From positions 1-32,933 of the forward strand of contig PWLN01000433.1 in NCBI GenBank assembly GCA_003559375.1: a stretch of DNA of 32,933 nucleotides, in the 5' to 3' direction. The stretch is from Balneolaceae bacterium. Lineage in GTDB: Bacteria > Bacteroidota > Rhodothermia > Balneolales > Balneolaceae. Position 1 is the first letter of the stretch. Each line of letters opens with the position of its first letter. Under the pieces are notes generated by a model, which saw only the letters and a program-made list of their open reading frames with translations, made no database searches and was not told the DNA's origin. The position numbers and the translations under genes were made by a program. Shown in pieces: positions 18,353 through 27,378 of the stretch.

Positions 18353-18445
18353 GGGATCTCGCTTCGCAGGGCTCATTTTTTGTACACGAAGTGCTCATCT
18401 TTTCCTCGCACAGCGAAAAAATGAGCCTTGAGAGGATGCGAAATC
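18353..18445. repeat. repeat-like hairpin element in the lysC upstream gap
   Basis: A 12-bp perfect inverted repeat (GGCTCATTTTTT at 18370-18381 and its complement at 18416-18427) encloses 34 nt. The flanks on each side resemble each other in inverted orientation (GGGATCTCGCTTCGCAGG at left, and GATTTCGCATCCTCTC at right when reversed). The whole looks like a REP- or MITE-type intergenic unit. A separate short direct repeat of the TGATAGCT type lies at 18278-18299. Apart from these and a promoter candidate, the 496-bp gap (18096-18591) shows no gene. Confidence 0.5.
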
Positions 18446-18493
18446 ATCAGTACTGAAACCTCAGAAATAAAGATTTTTTAAAATTCTAATCGT

Positions 18494-18524
18494 TTTGGAC
18501 AGCTCTTTTATAGAATTATTTAAA
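18494..18524 (+). promoter_or_regulatory. weak promoter candidate for the 30-residue basic gene
   Basis: TTTG at 18494-18497, a 19-nt spacer and TATTTAAA at 18517-18524 fit the first part of the Bacteroidota TTTG-N19-TAnnTTTG pattern; the last TTTG is not matched. The distance to the ATG at 18592 is 67 nt. Visual match only. Confidence 0.28.
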
Positions 18525-18591
18525 ACATTTTGTATTTTGAGCTTCTGTTTTCAATAAGAAAGTTAAAAATTTAGATTTTTGGTGACTCTTC

Positions 18592-18684
18592 ATGCCAAGC
18601 GGAAAAAAAAGGAAAAGAGCAAAAATAGCTAAGCACAAGCGGAAAAAGCGTCTGCGAAAAAACAGGCACAAGAAGAAGAAGTAG
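18592..18684 (+). CDS. 30-residue AURKAIP1/COX24-type basic protein
   Basis: A tiny open frame encodes 30 residues, more than half of them Lys or Arg: it starts MPSGKKRKRAKIAKHKRKK and ends RLRKNRHKKKK. This matches the very short AURKAIP1/COX24-domain proteins that occur as free-standing genes in Bacteroidota-like genomes. The family includes the C-terminal part of mitochondrial ribosomal protein mS38 and the mycobacterial small-subunit protein bS22, so I infer a ribosomal role near the decoding region. It is easily missed because of its length. Support comes from the family-like sequence, a strong terminator 23 nt after its stop, and isolation from other plus-strand genes. Confidence 0.82.
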   Translation: MPSGKKRKRAKIAKHKRKKRLRKNRHKKKK

Positions 18685-18706
18685 TGAATTTCCGGCTTAC
18701 AATTTT

Positions 18707-18733
18707 AAGGGGCACGTTAATGTGCCCTTTTTT
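18707..18733 (+). terminator. intrinsic terminator after the 30-residue gene
   Basis: GGGCAC (18710-18715) pairs with GTGCCC (18722-18727) around a 6-nt loop, extended by AAG/TTT pairs, and runs into TTTTTTAT. This is a classic Rho-independent terminator for plus-strand transcription. It lies between two convergent genes; in the minus direction the stem is followed only by TTAAAATT, so it would terminate that transcript less well. Confidence 0.8.
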
Positions 18734-18739
18734 ATTTCT

Positions 18740-19390
18740 TCAAGCCGCAGGAATCACAACGCTATCGTCTGCTATTTTAATGATCCTGTTTGCCTTATAG
18801 AGTAAATGTGTAAGCTTTCGGGCTACATAATCGTGTACCTCATTGAGGCTTTCCAGATTTCCGATATTGAACTGGAAATAAGAGAGCAGGTTAATAGCTG
18901 TAAGATATTTTCCATATTCATCACCGTCAATTTCAATATGCCAGCGTGTTATGATATCATCAGATAAAAGCAGCTCATTTACTCTTTTACTCGCTCTTTC
19001 CATCCACTCGCTCGCCATTTGAATTCGATAATTATCGTCATGATCTCCCGGCTGAGGCTGGCATCGCTCAACATCAAAATGCCATACAAGCTCGATATCA
19101 ATTGCAAGGTTTACATTTGCTTCGGTAAGATTTTTATTTTTAAGCATTGGATGGCCATCTGTACCACTTAACTTTGTTGCAAGTGCGGCTTCACGAAAAC
19201 TATCCCAATCAAAATTAATGGAGAGGTGAGTTAAATGATTCGTAGAATCTTTGAGGTCAATAACTATTTCAAGGCCTGCTGCAAATATTTTTGACTCTTC
19301 CCATGTTTTAAATTTTATGACGTTAATATTTCTCTTATGCAATGAACTGTTAATTTTATTTACAACAGATTGGAAAATCGGATATGGCAT
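18740..19390 (-). CDS. conserved-looking hypothetical protein
   Basis: I do not recognise this 216-residue protein. It looks soluble, acidic and mixed alpha/beta, with no signal peptide or membrane helix. Notable segments are LTHLSINFDWDSFREAALAT, a polar region around VERCQPQPGDHDDNYRIQMA, and a helical C-terminus with several leucines. The ATG at 19388-19390 gives MPYPIFQSVV. The start faces the NFACT gene divergently across 41 nt, so the two may share a control region. Its 3' end converges on the 30-residue gene with a terminator in between. Codon use and length support a real gene; no function can be proposed. Confidence 0.72.
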   Translation of the reverse strand: MPYPIFQSVVNKINSSLHKRNINVIKFKTWEESKIFAAGLEIVIDLKDSTNHLTHLSINFDWDSFREAALATKLSGTDGHPMLKNKNLTEANVNLAIDIELVWHFDVERCQPQPGDHDDNYRIQMASEWMERASKRVNELLLSDDIITRWHIEIDGDEYGKYLTAINLLSYFQFNIGNLESLNEVHDYVARKLTHLLYKANRIIKIADDSVVIPAA

Positions 19391-19431
19391 GTCATTTTTA
19401 ATTTATACAGGTTATCATTTAAATCTGCCAA

Positions 19432-21021
19432 ATGAATAATTATTACGTTCTCTATCACTTATCAAAAAAACTTATTGCGACCTGTATAGGGTTATCATTC
19501 AAATTCAGTATATCTCCCCACAAGAATGTATGGGAAGCGTATATCGGAGACGAAAATAAAACTTACCGCCTCGTTTTTTCAGCAAACAGTTCGGAAACTG
19601 CACTGTTTCTTGATCATTTCCGTGAACCCAGGACTGTTAATATTACCACATTTTTTAATAAGCTAAAAAACAGGAATATAACCGACATTGAACTTGCCGG
19701 TAATGACCGCTTAATTACCATCACCTTCTCAGGGGGTTATACATTACTATTTCAGGTTTTCGGAAATAAACCGAACGTTTTTTTAGTCCGGGATAACCTC
19801 ATTATTGAATCATTCAAATCTCCCGATGAGGTTACCGGAACAATTCCACCAAAACCACGGCCTGAGAGTAAAGAACAAAATACATGGAAGTTGTCACTTA
19901 GTCCAAAAGACCAGATTCTGAATATTGATCCTAAATTTCCAAGACATCTTATTCCAAAGATAATTGAATTTCAGGGGCTTGACAAAAGAGAACCATGGGA
20001 AATCCAGAGAATTATTCAGCTGGCTGTAGATGCCATGCTGAAACCATTGCACTACAGGGTGCTGCACGATGGCAATTTATGTTTGTTGCCGGAAGACATC
20101 CTGCCTGAGGATAATCTTGAAGTCTTTGATGAAATCAATGCGGCTGTGCGTTTTGTGTACTATAAAACATCTGGAGAAAGGCGGCTTTCTGCGAAGATCC
20201 AATCCATTAAACCCAAAATTGAATCGCGTATCCAAAAACTTGTATCAGCAAAAAATCAGCTTAAACAAGCTGATAAAGGATTGGAGCGGGCTGAAGTTTA
20301 TGAACAATACGGACATATACTAATGGCTCATGCCCATGTTCCAATTTCAGGAGATAAGACTGTGCTTGAACTGCCGGATTTTTACAATGAAAATAAATCG
20401 ATTAAAATACCTGTAGACAACCGCTTGTCAATTGCTGAAAATGCTCAAAAATTTTATGAAAAGTCATCAAAGTCGTTAAGGAATGTTGAAGAATCCCGTA
20501 AAAGAATGGAGGAAACTGAAAATCATTTAAATGAATTGAATGAAATTTACCACACTCTCGTGAGCATTAACAAAGTATATGAGTTTAATAACTGGCTTAA
20601 AGAAAATAAAAGTAAACTTTTAGGCCTTGGTGTACTTTCTGATAAAAAAAATGACCAAAAAGCACCTTATCGTAAAATTCAATTGGATGGCTATGAAGTA
20701 TGGCTCGGGAGAAACGCAAAAAGCAACGACAAGCTTACTACTGATGCACACAAGGAAGATGTTTGGATGCACGCCCGCGGAGTAAGCGGATCGCATCTTG
20801 TGATCCGCATGAATAATCAGAAAAATTTGCCTCCAAAAAGCGTACTTTTAAAAGCTGCCTCCCTGGCTGCCTGGAATTCAAAAGCCAGGGGAGCCGGGCT
20901 TGTTCCTGTAATCATCACAAAAAGGAAGTATGTAACAAAACCTAAAGGCGCACCACCCGGTACTGTGCGTGTGCAGCAGGAAAAAGTAGAAATGGTAGAA
21001 CCGGTTAAATACCAAGGCTGA
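19432..21021 (+). CDS. NFACT-family protein (RqcH/Rqc2-like)
   Basis: NFACT proteins bind split large ribosomal subunits with stalled peptidyl-tRNA and, in RqcH, add C-terminal alanine tails that mark the peptide for degradation. The 529-residue product has the NFACT-N domain (about 1-215), a helical hairpin/coiled-coil middle (about 245-410) and the NFACT-R domain (about 415-515) with VWLGRNAKSND, DVWMHARGVSGSH and LVIRM. A conserved Asp-Arg pair needed for tRNA recruitment in RqcH is present as D92-R93 in AGNDRLITITF. The start MNNYYVLYHL is typical for this phylum. It heads a tight operon, 9 nt before aroK. Older annotations call such proteins fibronectin-binding. Confidence 0.88.
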   Translation: MNNYYVLYHLSKKLIATCIGLSFKFSISPHKNVWEAYIGDENKTYRLVFSANSSETALFLDHFREPRTVNITTFFNKLKNRNITDIELAGNDRLITITFSGGYTLLFQVFGNKPNVFLVRDNLIIESFKSPDEVTGTIPPKPRPESKEQNTWKLSLSPKDQILNIDPKFPRHLIPKIIEFQGLDKREPWEIQRIIQLAVDAMLKPLHYRVLHDGNLCLLPEDILPEDNLEVFDEINAAVRFVYYKTSGERRLSAKIQSIKPKIESRIQKLVSAKNQLKQADKGLERAEVYEQYGHILMAHAHVPISGDKTVLELPDFYNENKSIKIPVDNRLSIAENAQKFYEKSSKSLRNVEESRKRMEETENHLNELNEIYHTLVSINKVYEFNNWLKENKSKLLGLGVLSDKKNDQKAPYRKIQLDGYEVWLGRNAKSNDKLTTDAHKEDVWMHARGVSGSHLVIRMNNQKNLPPKSVLLKAASLAAWNSKARGAGLVPVIITKRKYVTKPKGAPPGTVRVQQEKVEMVEPVKYQG

Positions 21022-21030
21022 TTGGTTAAA

Positions 21031-21576
21031 ATGCAATCTGAAAGAATATCACTAATCATATGCGGCATGATGGGTTCCGGCAAAACTACTACCGGAAAAA
21101 TTCTGGCTGATGAATTAAATTTGCCGTTTTATGATCTTGATCAGCTTATTGAACACGAAACCGGAATTCCAATCCCCGATATTTTTTTAAATCACGGTGA
21201 AGATGAGTTCCGCCGTATTGAAAAAGAGTTACTTATGGCCAGGTCACAAAACATGAATGGCGTACTGGCACTTGGCGGAGGCGCCTTGCAGCATCAACAC
21301 ATTTTAGACCATTTAAAATTAGCCGGATGGTTAATTTATCTCAAGGCGCCTGCTGAAGTGCTCTATCAGCGTTTAAAAAAATCTGAAGGAAGGCCAATGC
21401 TTGCAGGCCAATACAATGAAGAGCTCTTTCACAGAATTGACAAATTATTAAAAATACGGGAACCATTATACAATCAAGCACATATTACAATTCATACAGA
21501 AGGGCTGCAGCCAAAGCAGGTCGCAAAAAAAATCATACAAAAACTCAATAACTACGATGCATTCCCACGAAGTTAA
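21031..21576 (+). CDS. aroK: shikimate kinase
   Basis: AroK phosphorylates shikimate to shikimate 3-phosphate with ATP, on the way to chorismate and aromatic amino acids. The protein (181 residues from the ATG at 21031) has the Walker A loop GMMGSGKTTTG at about 12-22, the substrate-binding DLDQLIE region, the GGGAL motif and the lid EGRPML. An in-frame TTG at 21022 directly after the NFACT stop could serve as an alternative start, adding three residues. Its 3' end overlaps aroB by 20 nt. The order aroK-aroB is a common functional pairing. Confidence 0.94.
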   Translation: MQSERISLIICGMMGSGKTTTGKILADELNLPFYDLDQLIEHETGIPIPDIFLNHGEDEFRRIEKELLMARSQNMNGVLALGGGALQHQHILDHLKLAGWLIYLKAPAEVLYQRLKKSEGRPMLAGQYNEELFHRIDKLLKIREPLYNQAHITIHTEGLQPKQVAKKIIQKLNNYDAFPRS

Positions 21577-22648
21577 TACCCAGAGCCAATCTTATCACGC
21601 CATAGTTGGATTCGATATCTTAAAAGAGTCTCTTTACAAGTTCATATCAGGCACTAAGCACGACAAGCTTTTTTTACTTGTTGATGAAAATGTATTTCAA
21701 CATCATGGTGATAACCTGATACAAACTTTGCAAAATTTCTCAGATCATGTGCTCCACCTGATTATCCCTGAAGGTGAATCAAGTAAATCTGTGAAATTTT
21801 GGGAAAAAGCCGTCAGCTTTCTGCTCTCAAACGGAGTGCGCAGAAATACTCCTCTGTTTGTGGCTGGAGGCGGAGTAACCGGAGATCTCGGCGGTTTTGT
21901 TGCTGCATCGGTTCTGAGAGGTATTCCGCTTATACACATTCCTACTACATTGCTCGCAATGGTAGACAGTTCTATCGGAGGCAAAACAGGAATTAATCAC
22001 CAAACGGGGAAAAACCTGATCGGAGCATTTTATCAGCCCAGAGCGGTAATAGCTGACACACGCTTTCTTATATCACTACCGCAACGTGAATGGGTGAATG
22101 GTCTCAGTGAAATATTAAAATATGGGGCAATTCGTGATGCTGAAATTTTTGATAATGCTGCTGTTTTCTTTTCAAAAGATTATCACTCTTTAGACCAGGA
22201 GAAACTTATTACACTCATCCATAAATGTATAAAAATAAAGGCTGAGATTGTTGCACAGGATGAGTTTGAAAGTGGCGTGCGTGCATTTTTAAATTTTGGA
22301 CACACTTTTGCACATGCACTTGAAAAAGCTTGTGATTTCAATACCATAAGCCATGGTGAGGCCGTTTACCTCGGGATGCTTGCCGCACTGAAATTGTCTG
22401 ATTTATGCGGTTATTCTATAACGGGACAATACATTGAACCGTACAAACCTCTGTACCAATTTCGCGTAAAACCCGGAGAAGTTTTATCTGAAGATATTTA
22501 TTCCTACATGTTTCAGGATAAAAAAAGAACTGATGAGCATCTGAAATTCGTTCTATTAGAAGATTGGCAATCTCCGGTTGTTAAAACAGTTATTAATAAA
22601 GAGCATATAAAAGAAGCAATCGATCTGATGATCATTCAATTGAATTAA
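21557..22648 (+). CDS. aroB: 3-dehydroquinate synthase
   Basis: AroB converts DAHP to 3-dehydroquinate using NAD+ and a divalent metal, the second step of the shikimate pathway. The 363-residue protein shows the NAD-binding stretch GGGVTGDLGGFVAASVLRG, the phosphate-binding DSSIGGKTGIN, a Lys-Tyr motif SEILKYGAI and the metal ligands in FLNFGHTFAHALE plus SHGEAV. Length is normal. The ATG at 21557 overlaps aroK by 20 nt. The following coding frame (tamB) begins within a few bases of its stop, so the next gene is probably translated by ribosomes finishing aroB. Confidence 0.95.
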   Translation: MHSHEVNTQSQSYHAIVGFDILKESLYKFISGTKHDKLFLLVDENVFQHHGDNLIQTLQNFSDHVLHLIIPEGESSKSVKFWEKAVSFLLSNGVRRNTPLFVAGGGVTGDLGGFVAASVLRGIPLIHIPTTLLAMVDSSIGGKTGINHQTGKNLIGAFYQPRAVIADTRFLISLPQREWVNGLSEILKYGAIRDAEIFDNAAVFFSKDYHSLDQEKLITLIHKCIKIKAEIVAQDEFESGVRAFLNFGHTFAHALEKACDFNTISHGEAVYLGMLAALKLSDLCGYSITGQYIEPYKPLYQFRVKPGEVLSEDIYSYMFQDKKRTDEHLKFVLLEDWQSPVVKTVINKEHIKEAIDLMIIQLN

Positions 22649-22650
22649 CC

Positions 22651-25600
22651 ATAATCCTGATTACATTTATTTCCCTGATTCTGCGAATTATCCATATCAT
22701 CTGGAAGTTCTTTTGGCGAACAGTTTTTGTTCTGACAGGAATTATTTTATCCCTGCTGGCCATCGCGATATTTGTTATTCAACTGCCATCAGGAAAAAAC
22801 TTCATAAAGCAAGAGGTTACTGCAGCCTTTAATAATGAGTTCGAAGGAACTCTGGCAGTGGAACAAATTGGTGGATTCCTGCCATTCAACGCAAGCGTTA
22901 TTGGCGGCAAAATATACTCTCCGTCCGATAGTCTTAATCCGGTGCTTTCTTTTGCCAAAGCAGAAGCAAGTATTAGCTGGTGGGAACTGCTTCAGCAAAA
23001 CCTTGTCATCTCCTCTTTCAATCTTGTATCACCATCCCTGATACTGCACCAGGATGAAGACGGACTTGGCATAATAAGCGCATTCCGTCCTGTAATGGAA
23101 CGTGAGCAAATGAAACCTGAAGATCAAAGCCCAATGTTTTTTAACAGGTTCAGCATTTTTGCCCCTCGTCTTGGTGTGGAAGACGGAAAAGTCAGAATCG
23201 ATGAAACAGTAAGCCTTCCTCCGCAACTCGGCCTTCCGGTGCCTCTTATTGTAGAAAATCTGAGCTTCCACATATTTCTTGAGCTATCTGAAAGGCTTCT
23301 CTTTTTTGACCTGCCTGATTTTATTGCCGAGATCCCCGGCAGCCCATACGATTTTGTACAACTCAGTGGCCAATTTTACAATGATTCTGAATATTTCGAG
23401 TTAAACAGGTTTCGAATAGCTACCCGAAGCGGCCATGCAGATTTTTCTTTTGAGGCACACCCTGTAAATATCTTTGAAAAAAATATTGAACAACAATTCC
23501 TCAATTCCGAATTCAAACTCGACATTACCGAAAGTTCGTTTAACCCTGAACTGATAAGCCAGTTTGTACCCGGATATCCGGAATTCGATGATGACCTTGA
23601 AATCGAATTATTATCAGAAGGCACGTTTGGCCGGTTTTATATTGATAAGTTACAGGCAAATGTCGGGCCTTCATCTGTTTTAATCTCTGCGGATGCACAA
23701 AATATACTGGATGACCAGTTTTCATATAATGCCCGCCTGGAAAATGTAGTGATTCACCCTGAAATGCTGGAATGGCTTTCTGATACATATTTTGATGGTA
23801 AAACCAATATGAACCGGTATCAGCTTAGCACAATCAGAGGTGAATTATCCGGCAGCAGGCAGGAATTACAGACCGAGTTTGCAGCCGAAACGCAAGCAGG
23901 ATCTTTCAGGCTCGATGGCAATCTCGGCTTTGAAGATATATTGATGTATAATCTCAGTTTTGAAGTAGATTCCCTGGATATCACCCCATTTCTTGCCGAT
24001 ACAATTAACCCCAGTATTATTTTTGGAAAAATTACCCTTAATGGAAGCGGAATATCTGATGATGCACAATTTGTCAGCAGAGTGGATTTGAGCAGCAGCC
24101 AGCTTCTGGGGCATCAAGCCGACACATTTACGGCAGATTTTACTTTTGGGGCAAATCAACTCTCGTATGATATCAGAGGAGCCAGTGACGAGCTCCTTGT
24201 ATTGGCAAACGGGCTTTACGGCCGGCATGCCAACAGACAGGCATTTGTAGCTGAAGGTACCGTACAAAACTTTAACCTGACAAATTTCTACAGCGATTTT
24301 CATGCAGACTCAACCAATTTCAACAGCACCTTTTCTGCGAATGTTGAATGGAGTACTGTAGATGACCTCACTGGCAGAATCAGTTTTGAGGTAGACGAGT
24401 CCACAATTAATGCAGATACACTCAGGCCTCATCAGTTTTACTCCGATATCAGTACCATCCAGGACGAGGTGCGCAGAATTCGATTTACAAGTTCTTTTTT
24501 CGATGGCGAAATATCGGGATCACTTCAGCAAAATTTGATTCTCGACCTTGCCAGACACTGGTCGGTTTATCTGCGTGAAAGAATTGCCGAGGAGTTTATA
24601 TTTAACGAAGATTTTGCTGATGGTGTGTCACCATTCTCGCAAGAAGGCAATTGGGATGAATCGCTGGCTGCCGATTTACAGGTCGAAATGACGGTAAAAG
24701 ATCTTTCACTTCTCAGAAAATACCTGCCTCAGCTGCCTAACCTTGAAAGTACCGCAAGGTTCAATACATCCGTGAATGCCACCAAAGAGAGGCTTCTGAT
24801 TACCGGCAGCCTCGCAGACCCATACTTTACATATGGCGACTTTTCTGCAGAAAATTTCAATGCGGCTTTTACCGGAAGTTTTCGCCACAGCAGCGATCTG
24901 AAAACTTCAAATACTGTTGACTTACAGCTTAGCAGCGCCCAAACAAAATTAAATGCCACAGAATTAAAAGAAAGTTACCTGAGTTTAACGATGCGTGATG
25001 ACTCACTCAGCATCCGTAACCGTTTTGAAAGGCTTCACGATGACCTTGCCCTTGAATCCCGGCTTACAGGTTTTTTACGGCCTGGCCGTTTAGATGTATT
25101 TGTAAATCAGCTCAGAATGGGTACAACAACCTACAATTGGGTATCACAAGGTACACCACGATTATCCTATACCGATCGAAAGGCTCTTGAAATTGAGGAA
25201 TTGATTTTGACCAGTGATTATGACTTTATTGAAATAAACGGCACATATAGTACAGATACCGATGATTCGGTTCAGTACTCAGTACAAAATCTGGATCTTT
25301 CAAGGATATCATCACTCATTGGCGGAAGAATTGAGTTTTCAGGTTTAATGAATGGAAACTTCATAACCCAGACCCTCACTCAGATCCCATCCATTGAGGG
25401 TGACATCAGCATCGAAGAAGGTAGAATTCTTGGCCGCATTATCGGTGATGTATCACTGAACAGCCGCTTCAATCCCGAATTCAATCACTTCGATACTGAT
25501 ATTCATGTGTATACAAACCCTGATAAATATCCACAGTATTATCAGCGAAATGACGGCATAGGCCAGGATTTGAGGCTTTCAGGCTTCTTTAAGCTTCCCG

Positions 25601-27378
25601 ATGAAAATACAGGGCCTGATGACGACCTTTTCTATTTTGATGCTGATTTACGGCAGGTAGATATGTGGATTGTCACATTTATCATCCCGAATATCATGGA
25701 AGAAACAGAAGGCCGGTCAACAGGCCATGGGTTTGTCCGTGCTAACCGGGAAGGCATCGATTTTAATGCCACTTTCGAAATTGATGATGTTTATGCACGG
25801 CCTGCATTTACCAATGTAGGTTACAGAATGACCGGAGAACTCGATTTTAATATGGCCGATGGACTCATTTTCAGAGATATCCGTGTAAACGACAACCGCT
25901 CGGGCACCGGTATGCTATATGGCCAGATAGATCTCAATCAATTTTCTGCATCACCGGTATTAAACCTCACACTGGATCTGAATAACCTTCATTTTATGAA
26001 TAATTCGTATGATCCTGACATTCCTTTTTATGGCAGTATATTCGGCACTGGCCAGGCGCAAATCGTAGGCCCAAGTTTTTCACCACTTTTACGTACAACC
26101 CGCCCTCTTGTAATATCACCAAATTCCAGAATTTCTATACCGCTTGAACCAGAAATTGAATTTGAGCAGGACAGAAGGTTTATTCAATTTGTGGAGTCAT
26201 TCGACATACCATTCTGGGAACGCCAGTTTTTGCCAGGTGAACGTGTAGATGATGAAGACGTCGAGAGTCCGGAACTTACTTTCCTTGAGCTATTCACTAT
26301 GGATTTGATGTTTCAGGCAAACGATCCTTTAAATGTACGTTTGATTTTCGACCCCGTTACCAACGACATACTGAGCGCGAATGGAACCGGCCAGATTCGC
26401 ATACTTTTGGAAGACCAGGATGTTAGTATGTTTGGAAGGTTTAATATTACAGGAGGGGAATATCAGTTTGTAAGTGGCGATGTTTTTACAAGAAGATTTA
26501 CACTTCAGGAAGGAGGAAATATCAGCTGGTCGGGCGACCTGATCGATGCTGCACTTAACGTTACTGCTGTTTATCGGGCAAGGCCAAATATATCCACGCT
26601 GTTATCAGGTACAGGCGCCGGTGCGGCAGTAGACCCGGGGCAGCGTATTCCGATTGAACTTGTACTGCAAATCGGAGGAACCATTACATCTGTGGAAAAC
26701 GATTTCTTCTTTCGCATTCCAACAGGTATCGAAGGTACAGCCGACCCAACCATTGCCACTCAAATCAACAATCTCAATCAAAACGAAGATGAAAAGCTGA
26801 TACAGGCTACAAGCATACTCCTCAGCGGCAATTTCATTCCATCATCACAGGCTCAGGGACTCGGTATCGCCGAGGGCTTCTCTGGCACTGCTGCAGTGGT
26901 AAATCCGCTGATTACAAGCCAGGTTATCAATCCGTTACTATCCAATCAGATAAATTCACTTTTAAGAAGTGATATCACGTTCGATATTGATTTCAACCTC
27001 ACTGCTTTTAATGAAGTTGATCTTGGTGTGGCGCTGCGTTTATTTGATGACCGTGTGATTTTGCGGCGCGAAGGCCAGATTACCGGTGAACAAAGCGATA
27101 TCGGTGACCTCGGGGCTACATACCGGATAAACAGAATATTCTCGGTTACTGCTTTTCACCGGCAGGACCCCACACTTACCTATACAAGTGGAGTAGAATC
27201 GAGACAGGCTCAGGAAATGAACGGAATAGGCCTTGAGGCCCAGGTACAATTTAACTCCTGGCAAAATCTTCGGGCACGTATTTCCGGTGCTTTTCGTTCA
27301 TTATTTGGAATTAAAGAAAAAGACCAGGATGAAAACCTGGCAGCAGTCAATGAGCACATGAATCAAGAAACTGAATGA
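22651..27378 (+). CDS. tamB: TamB/DUF490 translocation and assembly protein (no canonical start codon)
   Basis: TamB-like proteins are long periplasmic beta-taco bridges, anchored in the inner membrane, that help lipid or outer-membrane protein transfer. The C-terminal DUF490 domain is clear (FNITGGEYQFVSGDVF, FTLQEGGNISWSGDL), preceded by more than 1000 residues of beta-repeat sequence. The first ATG, GTG or TTG after the last upstream in-frame stop is GTG 22858, which gives 1506 residues but no anchor. The same frame is open from 22600, and from about 22651 it encodes the expected basic and hydrophobic N-terminus (IIWKFFWR, then TVFVLTGIILSLLAIAIFVI). I therefore place the real start upstream, at an ATA, ATT or CTG codon. 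The exact 5' end is uncertain. The stop overlaps rnr by ATGA. Confidence 0.85.
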   Translation: MILITFISLILRIIHIIWKFFWRTVFVLTGIILSLLAIAIFVIQLPSGKNFIKQEVTAAFNNEFEGTLAVEQIGGFLPFNASVIGGKIYSPSDSLNPVLSFAKAEASISWWELLQQNLVISSFNLVSPSLILHQDEDGLGIISAFRPVMEREQMKPEDQSPMFFNRFSIFAPRLGVEDGKVRIDETVSLPPQLGLPVPLIVENLSFHIFLELSERLLFFDLPDFIAEIPGSPYDFVQLSGQFYNDSEYFELNRFRIATRSGHADFSFEAHPVNIFEKNIEQQFLNSEFKLDITESSFNPELISQFVPGYPEFDDDLEIELLSEGTFGRFYIDKLQANVGPSSVLISADAQNILDDQFSYNARLENVVIHPEMLEWLSDTYFDGKTNMNRYQLSTIRGELSGSRQELQTEFAAETQAGSFRLDGNLGFEDILMYNLSFEVDSLDITPFLADTINPSIIFGKITLNGSGISDDAQFVSRVDLSSSQLLGHQADTFTADFTFGANQLSYDIRGASDELLVLANGLYGRHANRQAFVAEGTVQNFNLTNFYSDFHADSTNFNSTFSANVEWSTVDDLTGRISFEVDESTINADTLRPHQFYSDISTIQDEVRRIRFTSSFFDGEISGSLQQNLILDLARHWSVYLRERIAEEFIFNEDFADGVSPFSQEGNWDESLAADLQVEMTVKDLSLLRKYLPQLPNLESTARFNTSVNATKERLLITGSLADPYFTYGDFSAENFNAAFTGSFRHSSDLKTSNTVDLQLSSAQTKLNATELKESYLSLTMRDDSLSIRNRFERLHDDLALESRLTGFLRPGRLDVFVNQLRMGTTTYNWVSQGTPRLSYTDRKALEIEELILTSDYDFIEINGTYSTDTDDSVQYSVQNLDLSRISSLIGGRIEFSGLMNGNFITQTLTQIPSIEGDISIEEGRILGRIIGDVSLNSRFNPEFNHFDTDIHVYTNPDKYPQYYQRNDGIGQDLRLSGFFKLPDENTGPDDDLFYFDADLRQVDMWIVTFIIPNIMEETEGRSTGHGFVRANREGIDFNATFEIDDVYARPAFTNVGYRMTGELDFNMADGLIFRDIRVNDNRSGTGMLYGQIDLNQFSASPVLNLTLDLNNLHFMNNSYDPDIPFYGSIFGTGQAQIVGPSFSPLLRTTRPLVISPNSRISIPLEPEIEFEQDRRFIQFVESFDIPFWERQFLPGERVDDEDVESPELTFLELFTMDLMFQANDPLNVRLIFDPVTNDILSANGTGQIRILLEDQDVSMFGRFNITGGEYQFVSGDVFTRRFTLQEGGNISWSGDLIDAALNVTAVYRARPNISTLLSGTGAGAAVDPGQRIPIELVLQIGGTITSVENDFFFRIPTGIEGTADPTIATQINNLNQNEDEKLIQATSILLSGNFIPSSQAQGLGIAEGFSGTAAVVNPLITSQVINPLLSNQINSLLRSDITFDIDFNLTAFNEVDLGVALRLFDDRVILRREGQITGEQSDIGDLGATYRINRIFSVTAFHRQDPTLTYTSGVESRQAQEMNGIGLEAQVQFNSWQNLRARISGAFRSLFGIKEKDQDENLAAVNEHMNQETE

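Noticed and set aside
22594-22660. Programmed -1 frameshift joining AroB and TamB
   Set aside because: The frames are in the right relation, but there is no slippery heptamer or downstream structure near the aroB stop. A rare start codon is simpler.
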